Positions 44,579 to 52,778 of a stretch of DNA of 64,000 nucleotides are shown one piece after another. The notes under the pieces were generated by a model. The model ran no database searches, had not been told where the DNA came from, and worked only from the letters and a program-made list of their open reading frames with translations. Origin of the DNA: a bacterium. Lineage in GTDB: Bacteria > Armatimonadota > Zipacnadia > Zipacnadales > UBA11051. A program made the translations under genes and the position numbers. Numbering within the stretch: position 1 is the first letter of the stretch; each line of letters opens with the position of its first letter. The DNA is taken from the NCBI GenBank assembly GCA_021372615.1, contig JAJFUB010000125.1, positions 1 to 64,000 on the forward strand. The letters are read 5' to 3'.

Positions 44579-45406
44579 TCAGTCGTAGTGGTCCATGAGG
44601 CGAATGCCCTCGAGGGTCAGCAGCGGCACGTGGATCGCGGGCCGGTGCATCAGGGCCAGGCATAGCTCCGCACTGCCGCCGGTGATGAGCACCGGCGCCT
44701 CCCCGACGACCGCCAGCCCCTCCTCGATGAAGCGGTCGGCGGCAGCGGCCACCTGCAACGCCAGGCCCGCGTGGAGGGCCTCGGTGGTCGAGCGACCCAC
44801 GAGCGGCGGATCCTCGGGCAGACCGCGCAGCATGGCGGTGACGAGCCGCTGGGAGACGGCCATCACGCCTGCTGACAGCGGCAACATGCCCAGCGCGATG
44901 GCGCCGCCGACGAACACCCCGTCGGCGTTCACGACCTCGCTCGTCAGACACGTGCCCGCATCAATGACGACGACCGGCGCGCCGTGCAGCTTCACCGCAC
45001 CGACGACATTCGCCCAGCGGTCGGCGCCGATCTCCGTCGGCTTGCGGTACTCCGTCTTCAGGCCCGGCTTCAGGTGCTTGCCCACCAGCTTGAGCGGGCA
45101 CGGGGCCAGGCGGCCCAGGAGCCGGATGAGGTCCCCCGCCGCGTCACAGGTGGAGGAGACGCCGAGGCCGCTGCAGTCCTTGAGGTCCAGGCCGTCCTGG
45201 CTCAGGTACTCGTCCAGGACCTCAATGATCTCCTCGGGCCCGGACACCGGCAGCTCGTCCTCTTCATCCGGCTCCAGCGGCGGATCGCCCGCCATGTCGT
45301 GGCCCAGTGCGTGCTCAATGGCGTCCACACTCACCCACTCGCCGTCCTGCCGGGCGCCGTACTTGACGGCGGCATTGCCGATATCCACGTAGAGGCGCCA
45401 ACTCAT
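44579..45406 (-). CDS. coaX: Type III pantothenate kinase
   Basis: CoaX phosphorylates pantothenate, the first step of coenzyme A synthesis. The 275-residue protein has the ASKHA-fold motifs DIGNAAVK (residues 8-15), IGADRWANVVGA (about 126-137) and VIDAGTCLTSEVV (about 147-159). The first motif reads DIGNA where most members have DIGNT, a change at an ATP-phosphate contact. An acidic, poorly conserved insertion lies near 35-60. It overlaps the phosphoesterase gene by 4 bases. Confidence 0.9.
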   Translation of the reverse strand: MSWRLYVDIGNAAVKYGARQDGEWVSVDAIEHALGHDMAGDPPLEPDEEDELPVSGPEEIIEVLDEYLSQDGLDLKDCSGLGVSSTCDAAGDLIRLLGRLAPCPLKLVGKHLKPGLKTEYRKPTEIGADRWANVVGAVKLHGAPVVVIDAGTCLTSEVVNADGVFVGGAIALGMLPLSAGVMAVSQRLVTAMLRGLPEDPPLVGRSTTEALHAGLALQVAAAADRFIEEGLAVVGEAPVLITGGSAELCLALMHRPAIHVPLLTLEGIRLMDHYD

Positions 45407-46116
45407 AACTCAACTGGCTCCTGTCGCCACTGGTCTCCGTCTCGCGTCAGTATAGCCGCTCCGCGAGCGTGGGGGAAGGTGCGGCTGACGGTCACGGGGC
45501 CGACACGCTCCAACGTGGGCGCGGGGGCGTGCCAGTGCCCGGCGAGGATCAGGTCAATCTCCGGGTAGGTGGCGGCCAGTTCAGCCTCGGGCCGGTGTCC
45601 GAAATGCGTCAGCGCCACCAGCACATCCACTTGCTCCCGCAGGGCCCCGACGGCTTCGGACACCACCTGCAGCGGCGGCATATAGCGAGCCGCCGCCAGA
45701 CGCTCCCAGCAGCTCCCCGGCTCGATGATCGGCTGGCTCAACCCGAACAGACCGACCCGAGGGCCGGCCCCTGTCTGCAGGATCGTCCAGCGCTGCAGGA
45801 AGGGCAAGGGGCCGCGCCGGGGGAGCAGGTTCGTCGAGAGGACGGGGAAGCGGAAGCCGGCCAGCTTGGCCGCCAGGGCGCGGGCCGTGAGGGCATACTC
45901 GCGGTTGCCCACGCACAGGGCATCATAGCCCGCCTCGTTCATCAGGCGGACAGTGCGCTCGGGCCAGGGCAGGGCGAAGAGATTGGGGGCCAGGAGGGCG
46001 TCGCCCGCATCCACGAGCAGCGCGCCGCGCTCGCGCTTGAGGTCGCGCAGCCGCTGCGCCTGACCGGCTCGCAGGCGGCCATGCAGGTCCGCCGTGTGGA
46101 TCAGGCACAGGGACAT
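45403..46116 (-). CDS. 5'-nucleotidase-like calcineurin phosphoesterase
   Basis: The 237-residue protein has the UshA/CpdB-type N-terminal phosphoesterase fold: HTADLHG (about residues 7-13), VDAGD (about 35-39), LTHFGH (about 169) and GHWHAP (about 191). At the usual GNHE site it reads VGNREYA near 71, replacing a catalytic His with Arg. There is no signal peptide and no C-terminal nucleotidase domain. Activity is therefore doubtful or altered. It lies between kdsD and coaX in one operon. Confidence 0.82.
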   Translation of the reverse strand: MSLCLIHTADLHGRLRAGQAQRLRDLKRERGALLVDAGDALLAPNLFALPWPERTVRLMNEAGYDALCVGNREYALTARALAAKLAGFRFPVLSTNLLPRRGPLPFLQRWTILQTGAGPRVGLFGLSQPIIEPGSCWERLAAARYMPPLQVVSEAVGALREQVDVLVALTHFGHRPEAELAATYPEIDLILAGHWHAPAPTLERVGPVTVSRTFPHARGAAILTRDGDQWRQEPVEL

Positions 46117-46121
46117 GGCGG

Positions 46122-47105
46122 CTAGATGACCCTTAGCTTCATGAGGTCCTGGATGTCCACCATGCCGATGGCGCGCCCGTCTTCGTCCACCACCGGCAGG
46201 TTATCAAACTCGCGTTCCTCCATCAGGCGCAGGGCCTCGGCGGCCAGCATGTCCGGATGGGCCACCGTCGGCCGGGTGGTCATGACCTCGCGGATCGGGC
46301 GGCCCATGACCTGGCCCGGGTTGTCGGCCTTGCGCATGAGCTGGCGGAAATCGCCGTCGGTGAAGAGCCCGCGCAGCATCCCATCCCCGTTCACGATGGT
46401 CACGACCCCGCGCACCGGGGCGGTGCTCATCGTCAGCAGCGCCTCCATGACGGTCGCCTCGGGCGATACGGTCGGGTTGTCCTCGCCGGTGCGCATCACG
46501 TTGGACAGGCGCAGCAGCAGGCGGCGGCCCAGTAGCCCGCCCGGGTGGGTCGAGGCGTAGTCCTCGGCCGTGAAGCCCCGGGCGGCCATGACCGACATCG
46601 CCAGGGCATCGCCCAGCGCCAGCGCCACGATGGCCGAAGCCGTCGGGGCCAGACCCAGCGGGCAGGCCTCGCGCTCGCAGCGGGCGTCGAGCACCGCATC
46701 GGCGCTGTGGGCGAGCGTCGACTCCTCATCCCCGCAGATGGCGATGAGCTTCACCTTGCGGCGCTTGACGGCCGGCAGGATGTCGAGGATCTCCTCGGTC
46801 TCGCCGGAGTTGGAGAGCATGATGACGACATCGCCGTCGCAGATCATGCCCAGGTCGCCGTGCATGGCCTCCGCCGGGTGCACGAAGAAGGCGGGGGTGC
46901 CGGTCGAGGCCAGCGTGCTGGCGATCTTGCGCCCCACGGCGCCCGACTTGCCGATGCCGCAGACAATGGCGCGGCCCTCGCACTCCAAGAGTAGCTTGGA
47001 GGCGGTGAGGAAATCGTCGCCCAGACGGGCGGCAGCGGCCGCGATGGCGGCTTGCTCGACCGACAGAGTCTCCACGGCCTGATTGAGAATGGTGTCGTCT
47101 GACAT
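46122..47105 (-). CDS. kdsD: Arabinose-5-phosphate isomerase (KdsD/KpsF)
   Basis: KdsD interconverts ribulose-5-phosphate and arabinose-5-phosphate, the first step to Kdo. The 327-residue product has a SIS domain (about 35-180: CGIGKSGAVGRKIASTL, AMHGDLGMI, MLSNSGETEEIL, PTASAIVALALGDALA) and two CBS domains (about 205-327). ATG at 47105 is chosen; an in-frame GTG at 47117 overlapping the kdsA stop is also possible. It directly follows kdsA, making the Kdo pathway context clear. Confidence 0.95.
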   Translation of the reverse strand: MSDDTILNQAVETLSVEQAAIAAAAARLGDDFLTASKLLLECEGRAIVCGIGKSGAVGRKIASTLASTGTPAFFVHPAEAMHGDLGMICDGDVVIMLSNSGETEEILDILPAVKRRKVKLIAICGDEESTLAHSADAVLDARCEREACPLGLAPTASAIVALALGDALAMSVMAARGFTAEDYASTHPGGLLGRRLLLRLSNVMRTGEDNPTVSPEATVMEALLTMSTAPVRGVVTIVNGDGMLRGLFTDGDFRQLMRKADNPGQVMGRPIREVMTTRPTVAHPDMLAAEALRLMEEREFDNLPVVDEDGRAIGMVDIQDLMKLRVI

Positions 47106-47116
47106 GCTGTAGCTCA

Positions 47117-47947
47117 CTAACTCGTCGTGTCTAGCCCCTGCACGACCTCATGCACCGCCTTCACCGCCGCCAGCAGCGCCGGCAGGTCGGCGAAGGGGAT
47201 CATGTTGGGGCCGTCGCACGGCGCCCGGTCCGGCTCGGGGTGCACTTCCAGGAACAGCCCGTCAATGCCCATGGCCGCCGCCGCCCGCGCCAGGCCTGCG
47301 GCGAACTCACGCTGGCCGCCCGAGGCCCCGCCCGCTCCGCCGGGGAGCTGCACGCTGTGCGTGGCATCGAAGACCACCGGCACGCCCAGCCCGCGCATGA
47401 TCGCCAGCCCGCGCATGTCCACCACCAGGTTGTGGTAGCCGAAGGTCGTCCCGCGCTCGGTGAGCATGACCCGTCGGTTGCCGGTAGACTGCACCTTGCC
47501 GATCGAGTGCCTCATGTCGTCGGGGGCCAGGAACTGGCCCTTCTTGATGTTGACCGGCAGCCCGGTCTCGCCGCACGCGACCAGCAGGTCGGTCTGGCGC
47601 GACAGGAAGGCCGGGATCTGGATGATGTCCAGCACCTGCGCGGCCGCCGCGACCTGTCCGGTCTCATGGACATCGGACAGCAGCAGCACGCCGGCGCGCG
47701 CCTTGACCTGCGCCAGCAGGTCCAGCCCCGCCTGCCAGCCCGGCCCGCGGGCCGAGGTCACGGAGGTCCGGTTGGCCTTGTCGTAGGAGGCCTTGAACAC
47801 ATACGGCAGCCCGGCCGCGGCCGCGAGGTCGCGCACCCGGCAGGCCATGTCGTAGGTGGCCTCCAGGTCCTCGATCAGGCAGGGCCCGGCGATGAGGACC
47901 AGGTCACCAGTGCCGAAGGTGATGGGGCCGACTGAAACTGGTGTCAT
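47117..47947 (-). CDS. kdsA: 3-deoxy-8-phosphooctulonate (Kdo-8-P) synthase
   Basis: KdsA condenses phosphoenolpyruvate with arabinose-5-phosphate. The 276-residue protein shows LIAGPCLIED (about residues 18-27), KASYDKANR (about 49-57), LLLSDVHE, QIPAFLSRQTDLL, NIKKGQFLAP and VVFDATHSVQLPGG. The Cys in AGPC together with the Asp in FDATHS is the signature of metal-dependent KdsA. Start ATG 47947 gives the normal length; an upstream GTG frame lacks family sequence. kdsB would be the expected neighbour but is separated from it by two foreign-looking genes. Confidence 0.96.
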   Translation of the reverse strand: MTPVSVGPITFGTGDLVLIAGPCLIEDLEATYDMACRVRDLAAAAGLPYVFKASYDKANRTSVTSARGPGWQAGLDLLAQVKARAGVLLLSDVHETGQVAAAAQVLDIIQIPAFLSRQTDLLVACGETGLPVNIKKGQFLAPDDMRHSIGKVQSTGNRRVMLTERGTTFGYHNLVVDMRGLAIMRGLGVPVVFDATHSVQLPGGAGGASGGQREFAAGLARAAAAMGIDGLFLEVHPEPDRAPCDGPNMIPFADLPALLAAVKAVHEVVQGLDTTS

Positions 47948-48007
47948 GGCGAACCCAGACGCCTCCAAGGTTATCGTTCTAGGCACGGCTGCGCTTCCGT
48001 CTATCTT

Positions 48008-49027
48008 CTACGGCTGCTTGCCACGAAGACGGGCAACAAGCCTGGGTAGCCGCCTCTGCACATCGAACGCGCGAGCCACTCCAGCATTCCCGGCTGGGGC
48101 CGTCTCCAGACGCTGAACAAGGTCGGGCGACACAGCCTGGATGGTATCCAGTATCTTGATCAACTCGTTGGCGTGGTAGTAGTCGTCCGCACTCTCAAAC
48201 CGCCGCACGAGCGCCGTTTGCATCTTCGTGCACACAGGAGTCAGCCTGCCGAGAGACAAGGACACAATGTCCGCGGACAGCTCGGCGGCACTCCTGTTGC
48301 CCGCGGGCAAGGCTTGGTACTTGCCGATCAGACCGTACGGGTCCTGCCCCACCTTCAGCGGGACGACCGGAACTCTGCGGCCGATCGCAGCCCCCACCTC
48401 CTGGTCCGTCCAATCGCTATCATGGAATGACAGCGTGAGCCATGCCGCAAGCATGTCCATGCTAAGCAGTGCTCGAAGAATCTCGCCTTGCCATTCCGCG
48501 GTAGGCGCAATGTCACGATGCGCGACGAAGCAGTATATGCCCAGACGCACGCAGGAGTCCTTTAGGTCAGTCACGGCGGCTCTGTCATCAGCCTTGTGGC
48601 TGACAAACATCCTGACAAACTCCGGCTCTTCTCCCCAGAGATCCGCATCTTGATCGCGAGGTCGGGGAGCGAGTACGCCGGCGGCAAGAGGCGATTCCGT
48701 GATCTCCAACTCGACTGCGGCGATGTACTCGCCCCTGATGCGCAGAACGTGGTTGACCCTCTCGCGAATCGTCTGCTCGAGACTGTCCAGTTGCTCCAGG
48801 CCCACAGCCATGTAGATCCCTGGCGGGACGAGGAGCCGGATAGAGTGACCGTGGTGTTGCTCCCAGTTCTCCTCGTAGAAATCGGTGTCCGCCATCACCT
48901 CGGCTTCCGAGTTGAGGAGCACATCGCGTACCTGGACGTCGCCCCTGCGGTCAGCATCTGCCGCGACGACTCCGAGCAGCTTGCCGACCATGGCCGGTGC
49001 TCTGAACTGCCTCTCTTCCTCAGGCAC
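48008..49027 (-). CDS. TIR-domain protein, probable defence NADase-like
   Basis: The 339-residue protein has a TIR domain at about 135-245: RMFVSHKADDRAAV, IYCFVAHRDIAPTAEWQGEI with the conserved Glu after Trp that catalyses NAD cleavage in this fold (about 180), and LSFHDSDWTDQEVGAAIGR. Residues 1-130 and the C-terminal 90 match no family recognised by eye and could sense a trigger. It starts at GTG 49027; an ATG at 48991 is an alternative. Base composition is visibly lower in G+C than the flanking kds genes. Antiphage TIR proteins have this layout. NADase activity is inferred. Confidence 0.8.
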   Translation of the reverse strand: MPEEERQFRAPAMVGKLLGVVAADADRRGDVQVRDVLLNSEAEVMADTDFYEENWEQHHGHSIRLLVPPGIYMAVGLEQLDSLEQTIRERVNHVLRIRGEYIAAVELEITESPLAAGVLAPRPRDQDADLWGEEPEFVRMFVSHKADDRAAVTDLKDSCVRLGIYCFVAHRDIAPTAEWQGEILRALLSMDMLAAWLTLSFHDSDWTDQEVGAAIGRRVPVVPLKVGQDPYGLIGKYQALPAGNRSAAELSADIVSLSLGRLTPVCTKMQTALVRRFESADDYYHANELIKILDTIQAVSPDLVQRLETAPAGNAGVARAFDVQRRLPRLVARLRGKQP

Positions 49028-49077
49028 TGCCGCGTGACCCCCTTACGCCATCACCCGTCTAGCCCAGCATCGTGAAG

Positions 49078-49425
49078 CTACTGCCAAGTGGCAACAGGTA
49101 GTCTCTCACCTGCTCGGTCATAGATGACCTCCCGATGTCGCTCGACGCTTCGCCAGAAGTACGGGTTCCCCTCGCCGGGGGGCCTGGCGCTGACCAGATC
49201 CACTTTGAGACCCAGCAGCCCCTCCAGCGCGAACAGGAGGCCGAGATAGGCTTCGCCTCGCACGAGCGGGGCGACATTCTCGAACTCCACGACGAAATCC
49301 ACATCGCTCTCGCCTTCCCGGAAGCGCCCGTCAGCGGCCGAGCCGAACACCTCCAGGCGCTGCACGTGGTGCTGCTCGCACAGCTCGCGTATCCGGTCCA
49401 GGTTGTCTCGGATCAGGTCAATCAT
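49078..49425 (-). CDS. Minimal nucleotidyltransferase (MNT) domain protein, orphan
   Basis: The 115-residue protein has the nucleotidyltransferase motif FGSAADGRFREGESDVDFVV (about residues 32-51) and a GLKVDLVSARP block carrying the third acidic position. It looks like a MntA-type antitoxin, but no HEPN partner is adjacent; its neighbours are the TIR gene and kdsB. ATG 49425 is chosen over GTG 49434. The C-terminal tail REVIYDRAGERLPVATWQ is unusual. A TIR-plus-MNT pairing or a remnant of a TA module are both possible. Confidence 0.82.
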   Translation of the reverse strand: MIDLIRDNLDRIRELCEQHHVQRLEVFGSAADGRFREGESDVDFVVEFENVAPLVRGEAYLGLLFALEGLLGLKVDLVSARPPGEGNPYFWRSVERHREVIYDRAGERLPVATWQ

Positions 49426-49434
49426 CGGCCTCAC

Positions 49435-50214
49435 CTACTCCCCGGCCATCATCCCCCGCACCCGCTCCAGGTCCTCCGGCGTGTCCACGCCGATGGGCGA
49501 ATAGTCCACCGGCACCACGCGGATCGGGCAGCCGTTCTCCAGCGCCCGGAGCTGCTCGAGGCTCTCGGTGATCTCCAGCGGCGTCCGCGGCAGCGCCGCC
49601 ATCCACAGCAGCGTCTCTTTGGTGTACACGTACAGCCCGATGTGCTTGAGCGGGTGCAGGCCCGACTTGGGATGCACGCGCGGCGCCGCCTCGTCCAGTG
49701 TGACGCCCGGGTCGAGGCGGAAGTACGGAATCGGGCACCGCGAGAAGTATAGCGCGAAGCCCCGCTGGTCTACCACTACTTTGACCGCCGAGGGTTCGAG
49801 GTGTTCCTCCAGGGCAGTGATCGGCGTGGCGATCGTGCCGAGCCGCAGGCCCGCCTCGCTCAGGAACGGCTCGATGGCGGCGTCAATGATGTCCGGCCGC
49901 AGCAGGGGCTCGTCGCCCTGCAGGTTGACGATCAGGTCACACTCCGTCTGCCGGGCGACCTCGGCCAGCCGGTCGGTCCCGGAGGCGTGGTCGGCGGAGG
50001 TCATCACCGCGCGGCCGCCATAGCTCTCGACGGCGGCCCGCACCTGTTCGCTGTCCGTGGCGACGAGCACCTCGGACAGGTGTCGGGACTGGCGGGCCCG
50101 CTCGACCACGTGCTGGACCATCGGCTTGCCGCCGATGTCCAGCAGGACCTTCCCGGGCAGACGAGTGGAGGCCAGGCGGGCCGGGATCATGCCGACGATG
50201 CGGGGTGCGGCCAT
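49435..50214 (-). CDS. kdsB: CMP-Kdo synthetase
   Basis: KdsB activates Kdo as CMP-Kdo for lipopolysaccharide inner core. The 259-residue product starts at ATG 50214 (MAAPRIVGMIPARLASTRLPGKVL) with AGGA 7 bases upstream. Further blocks are VLVATDSEQV, MTSADHASGTDRLAEV, IVNLQGDEPLL and KHIGLYVYTKETLL. Length and motifs are complete. The gene follows mreD by 22 bases. Its separation from kdsA by the TIR/MNT pair is the striking feature. Confidence 0.97.
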   Translation of the reverse strand: MAAPRIVGMIPARLASTRLPGKVLLDIGGKPMVQHVVERARQSRHLSEVLVATDSEQVRAAVESYGGRAVMTSADHASGTDRLAEVARQTECDLIVNLQGDEPLLRPDIIDAAIEPFLSEAGLRLGTIATPITALEEHLEPSAVKVVVDQRGFALYFSRCPIPYFRLDPGVTLDEAAPRVHPKSGLHPLKHIGLYVYTKETLLWMAALPRTPLEITESLEQLRALENGCPIRVVPVDYSPIGVDTPEDLERVRGMMAGE

Positions 50215-50236
50215 GTCGTCTTCCTTTCCGAACGCG

Positions 50237-50764
50237 TCAGGGCTCTTCGGGCAGTGGATGGTACTGCGACAGCAGCCGCGCGAGGGGGTAGATCGGGATC
50301 GTGAGCAGGCCGCTGAACACCGCGCGGGCGAGGGCGGCGGCGAACCACGACTGCGGGCTGGGCGGCGGCGCCAGGACGAGGTTGACCACGGCGGCCACCA
50401 GCACACCGGCGGCGACGAGGATCGTGGCCAGCAGCAGGCGATCCGAGAACATGCGCCCCCGCATCGTCCCGGCCAGGAACCCCAGGCCCATGTGCGAGAT
50501 GAACAGGCTGCCCATCGGCAAGTCGGCGACGGAAGCCCACAGCAGGGCGCCGAAGAACCCCGCCGTCAGGCCACCGGGGCCACTGCTGGTCAGGCCCAGG
50601 CTGATGACGGCCGCCAGGACCAGGTCGGGCGGCTGGCCGTACAGTCGCAGCCACGTCGGCCAGGTCACCTGCGCGGCCGCCAGCACGAGCAGCAGCACGA
50701 ACGACAGCAGGTGGCCCAGCACTGCCGAGCGGCGCGACCCCACCGGGACATAGCTAACCGCCAT
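50237..50764 (-). CDS. mreD: Rod shape-determining protein MreD
   Basis: The 175-residue protein has about five transmembrane helices and the MreD layout (LLSFVLLLVLAAAQVTWP, PPDLVLAAVISLGL, GGLTAGFFGALLWASVADLPMGSLF). MreD links MreBC to the cell-wall elongation complex in the inner membrane. It overlaps mreC by 11 bases in the usual order mreB-mreC-mreD. Sequence is poorly conserved in this family, so position in the operon is the main support. Confidence 0.9.
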   Translation of the reverse strand: MAVSYVPVGSRRSAVLGHLLSFVLLLVLAAAQVTWPTWLRLYGQPPDLVLAAVISLGLTSSGPGGLTAGFFGALLWASVADLPMGSLFISHMGLGFLAGTMRGRMFSDRLLLATILVAAGVLVAAVVNLVLAPPPSPQSWFAAALARAVFSGLLTIPIYPLARLLSQYHPLPEEP

Positions 50765-51611
50765 GGCGTTCCACCAGCACGTACGAGAGGTGATCGAAGT
50801 CCACGAACGGGCGGATGATGGCCGTCACGTCCATGCTGCCGGCCGACGAACGCCGCAGCCGCACGATCGTGCCGATGGGGATCCCCGGCGGGTAGACCTC
50901 GCCCATGCCGGAGGTGAGCACGACGTCCCCTTCGCGCAGGTTGGCGCGGCCCATTAGCTTGTCCATCACGAGCAGGTCGGGCACGTACTCGGGCCGGGCA
51001 GCGACGTGCACCATGCCCTGGTCGCGCGGCGGGCGCTGGATGACCGCCGCCACCGCGTGCTCGGCGTCAATCAGCGGGAAGACATACGCGCGGTCGCCCT
51101 CCACCTCGGTCACGCGCCCCACCAGCCCCAGTTCAGTGCGGACGATGTTGCCGACCTCGATGGGCCGGCGATCCTCGGAGCGGATCGTCAGGCGCTTGCG
51201 GCTCAAGCCGTAGTTGACGGTCACGACGCGGGCCACGAACGGGCTGGGAGTGCTTTGCTCGGCGAGGCCCAGGAGCTTGCGCAGGTGGCGGTTCTCGATG
51301 TCCGCATCTACCAGCCGGAGCTTCTGGGCGGCCAGCTCCTCGTTCTCGGCCCGCAGGCGGCGGTTCTCCTCGGCCAGTCGGCGGTACTGACCCAGGCCCG
51401 AGCCGAAGCTCTGCAGCCTGGCCCCCAGGAAGGCGAGGCCCCGCTGCAGCGGCCAGGAGAGGGCTACCACGAGGCGTTCGGGCGCGCTGGCCGACGAGCC
51501 GCCGCCGGCGTGGCTGCGGGCCCGATGCTGCCATACGGTCAGGACGAGCGCCAGCGCGATGAACAGGATCAGCTGGCGTGTCGCGGGGGCCGAGCGTGGT
51601 CTTCGTAGCAT
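50754..51611 (-). CDS. mreC: Rod shape-determining protein MreC
   Basis: The 285-residue protein has one N-terminal transmembrane helix (about 10-28), a coiled coil (about 60-100, RRLAEENRRLRAENEELAAQ) and the periplasmic beta-barrel domains of MreC (VARVVTVNYGLSRKRLTI, VGNIVRTELGLVGRVTEV, VVLTSGMGEVYPPGIPIGTI). MreC scaffolds the elongasome. It lies between mreB and mreD. Confidence 0.95.
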   Translation of the reverse strand: MLRRPRSAPATRQLILFIALALVLTVWQHRARSHAGGGSSASAPERLVVALSWPLQRGLAFLGARLQSFGSGLGQYRRLAEENRRLRAENEELAAQKLRLVDADIENRHLRKLLGLAEQSTPSPFVARVVTVNYGLSRKRLTIRSEDRRPIEVGNIVRTELGLVGRVTEVEGDRAYVFPLIDAEHAVAAVIQRPPRDQGMVHVAARPEYVPDLLVMDKLMGRANLREGDVVLTSGMGEVYPPGIPIGTIVRLRRSSAGSMDVTAIIRPFVDFDHLSYVLVERHGG

Positions 51612-51689
51612 GAGCAGGTTGCCGGAGGTCCTGATCGGGTGTGCGCCGCCACCCCTGGCCGGTCGGTTCCGGCCCGGGGCCGCTGCCGC

Positions 51690-52778
51690 CTAGCGCGACA
51701 CGCGGGTGCTCACATCCCGCAGTTCCTCAAGGTAGTGCGCCGCGCCCAGGGCCACGCAGGTCAGGGGGTCCTCGGCGACGTAGACGGGGATGTCGGTCTC
51801 GGCGCTGATGAGCTGGTCGAGGCCCTGGAGCAGGGCGCCGCCGCCGGCCAGGACAATGCCGCGGTTCATCACGTCAGCCGCCAGCTCCGGCGCGGTAGCG
51901 TCCAGCGTCTCCTTGACCATCTCCACGATGGCGTTGACCGTCGCGTGGATGGCCTCACGGATCTCCCCCGAGCTGATGACCACGCTGCGCGGCAGGCCGC
52001 TCAGCAGGTCCTTACCCCGCACCTCGACCTGCTCCTCCTCCTGGCGCGGGAACGCCGAGCCGATGCGGATCTTGATCCACTCGGCCGTCGCCTCGCCCAC
52101 ATAGAGGTTGAACTCGCGGCGGATGTACAGGGCGATGGCTTCGTCAATCTCCTCGCCGGCGATGCGCATGGACCGCTGGGTGCAGATGCCGCCCAGGGAG
52201 ATGACGGCGATCTCGGTGGTGCCGCCGCCGATGTCCACGATCATGTTGCCGACCGGGTCGGCCACCGGCAAGCCGGCGCCGATGGCCGCGGCCATCGGCT
52301 CGTCAATGATCTCGCACTCGAACGCCCCGGCCTGCCGCGCCGCGTCCTCGACCGCGCGCCGCTCGACCTCCGTGATGCCCGAGGGCACCCCCACCACCAT
52401 GCGCGGGTGCGCGAACCAGCGCTGGGGCTGGATCTTGCGGATGAAATGCCGCAGCATGGCCTCGGTCACGTCGAAGTCGGCGATGACGCCGTTGCGCAGC
52501 GGCCGCACGGCAGCGATGCGCGCCGGCGTCCGGCCCACCATCCGCTTGGCATCCTCGCCCACCGCCAGCACCTGGTTGGTGACCGTGTCCACGGCCACCA
52601 CCGAGGGCTCGCGCAGCAGAATGCCCCGTCCGTTCACGTGGACGAGGGTATTGGCGGTGCCCAGGTCGATGCCCAGGTCGGGCGCGAAGTGGGCGAACCA
52701 CTGCATGACACGGTGCACGCCGCGTTCGAGGAACGTACGCCGGTCGGGACTGACACCGATGAGTTGTCTTGCTTTCAT
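51690..52778 (-). CDS. mreB: Rod shape-determining actin MreB
   Basis: MreB polymerises under the membrane to direct lateral wall growth. The 362-residue product has phosphate-1 DLGIDLGTANTLV (about 35-47), the connect motifs, phosphate-2 MIVDIGGGTTEIAV (about 186-199) and the adenosine motif VLAGGGALLQGLD (about 314-326). ATG 52778 overlaps the maf stop by 4 bases but gives about 24 extra N-terminal residues over typical MreB; ATG 52706 would give the normal length, yet neither has a strong ribosome site. Confidence 0.95.
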   Translation of the reverse strand: MKARQLIGVSPDRRTFLERGVHRVMQWFAHFAPDLGIDLGTANTLVHVNGRGILLREPSVVAVDTVTNQVLAVGEDAKRMVGRTPARIAAVRPLRNGVIADFDVTEAMLRHFIRKIQPQRWFAHPRMVVGVPSGITEVERRAVEDAARQAGAFECEIIDEPMAAAIGAGLPVADPVGNMIVDIGGGTTEIAVISLGGICTQRSMRIAGEEIDEAIALYIRREFNLYVGEATAEWIKIRIGSAFPRQEEEQVEVRGKDLLSGLPRSVVISSGEIREAIHATVNAIVEMVKETLDATAPELAADVMNRGIVLAGGGALLQGLDQLISAETDIPVYVAEDPLTCVALGAAHYLEELRDVSTRVSR

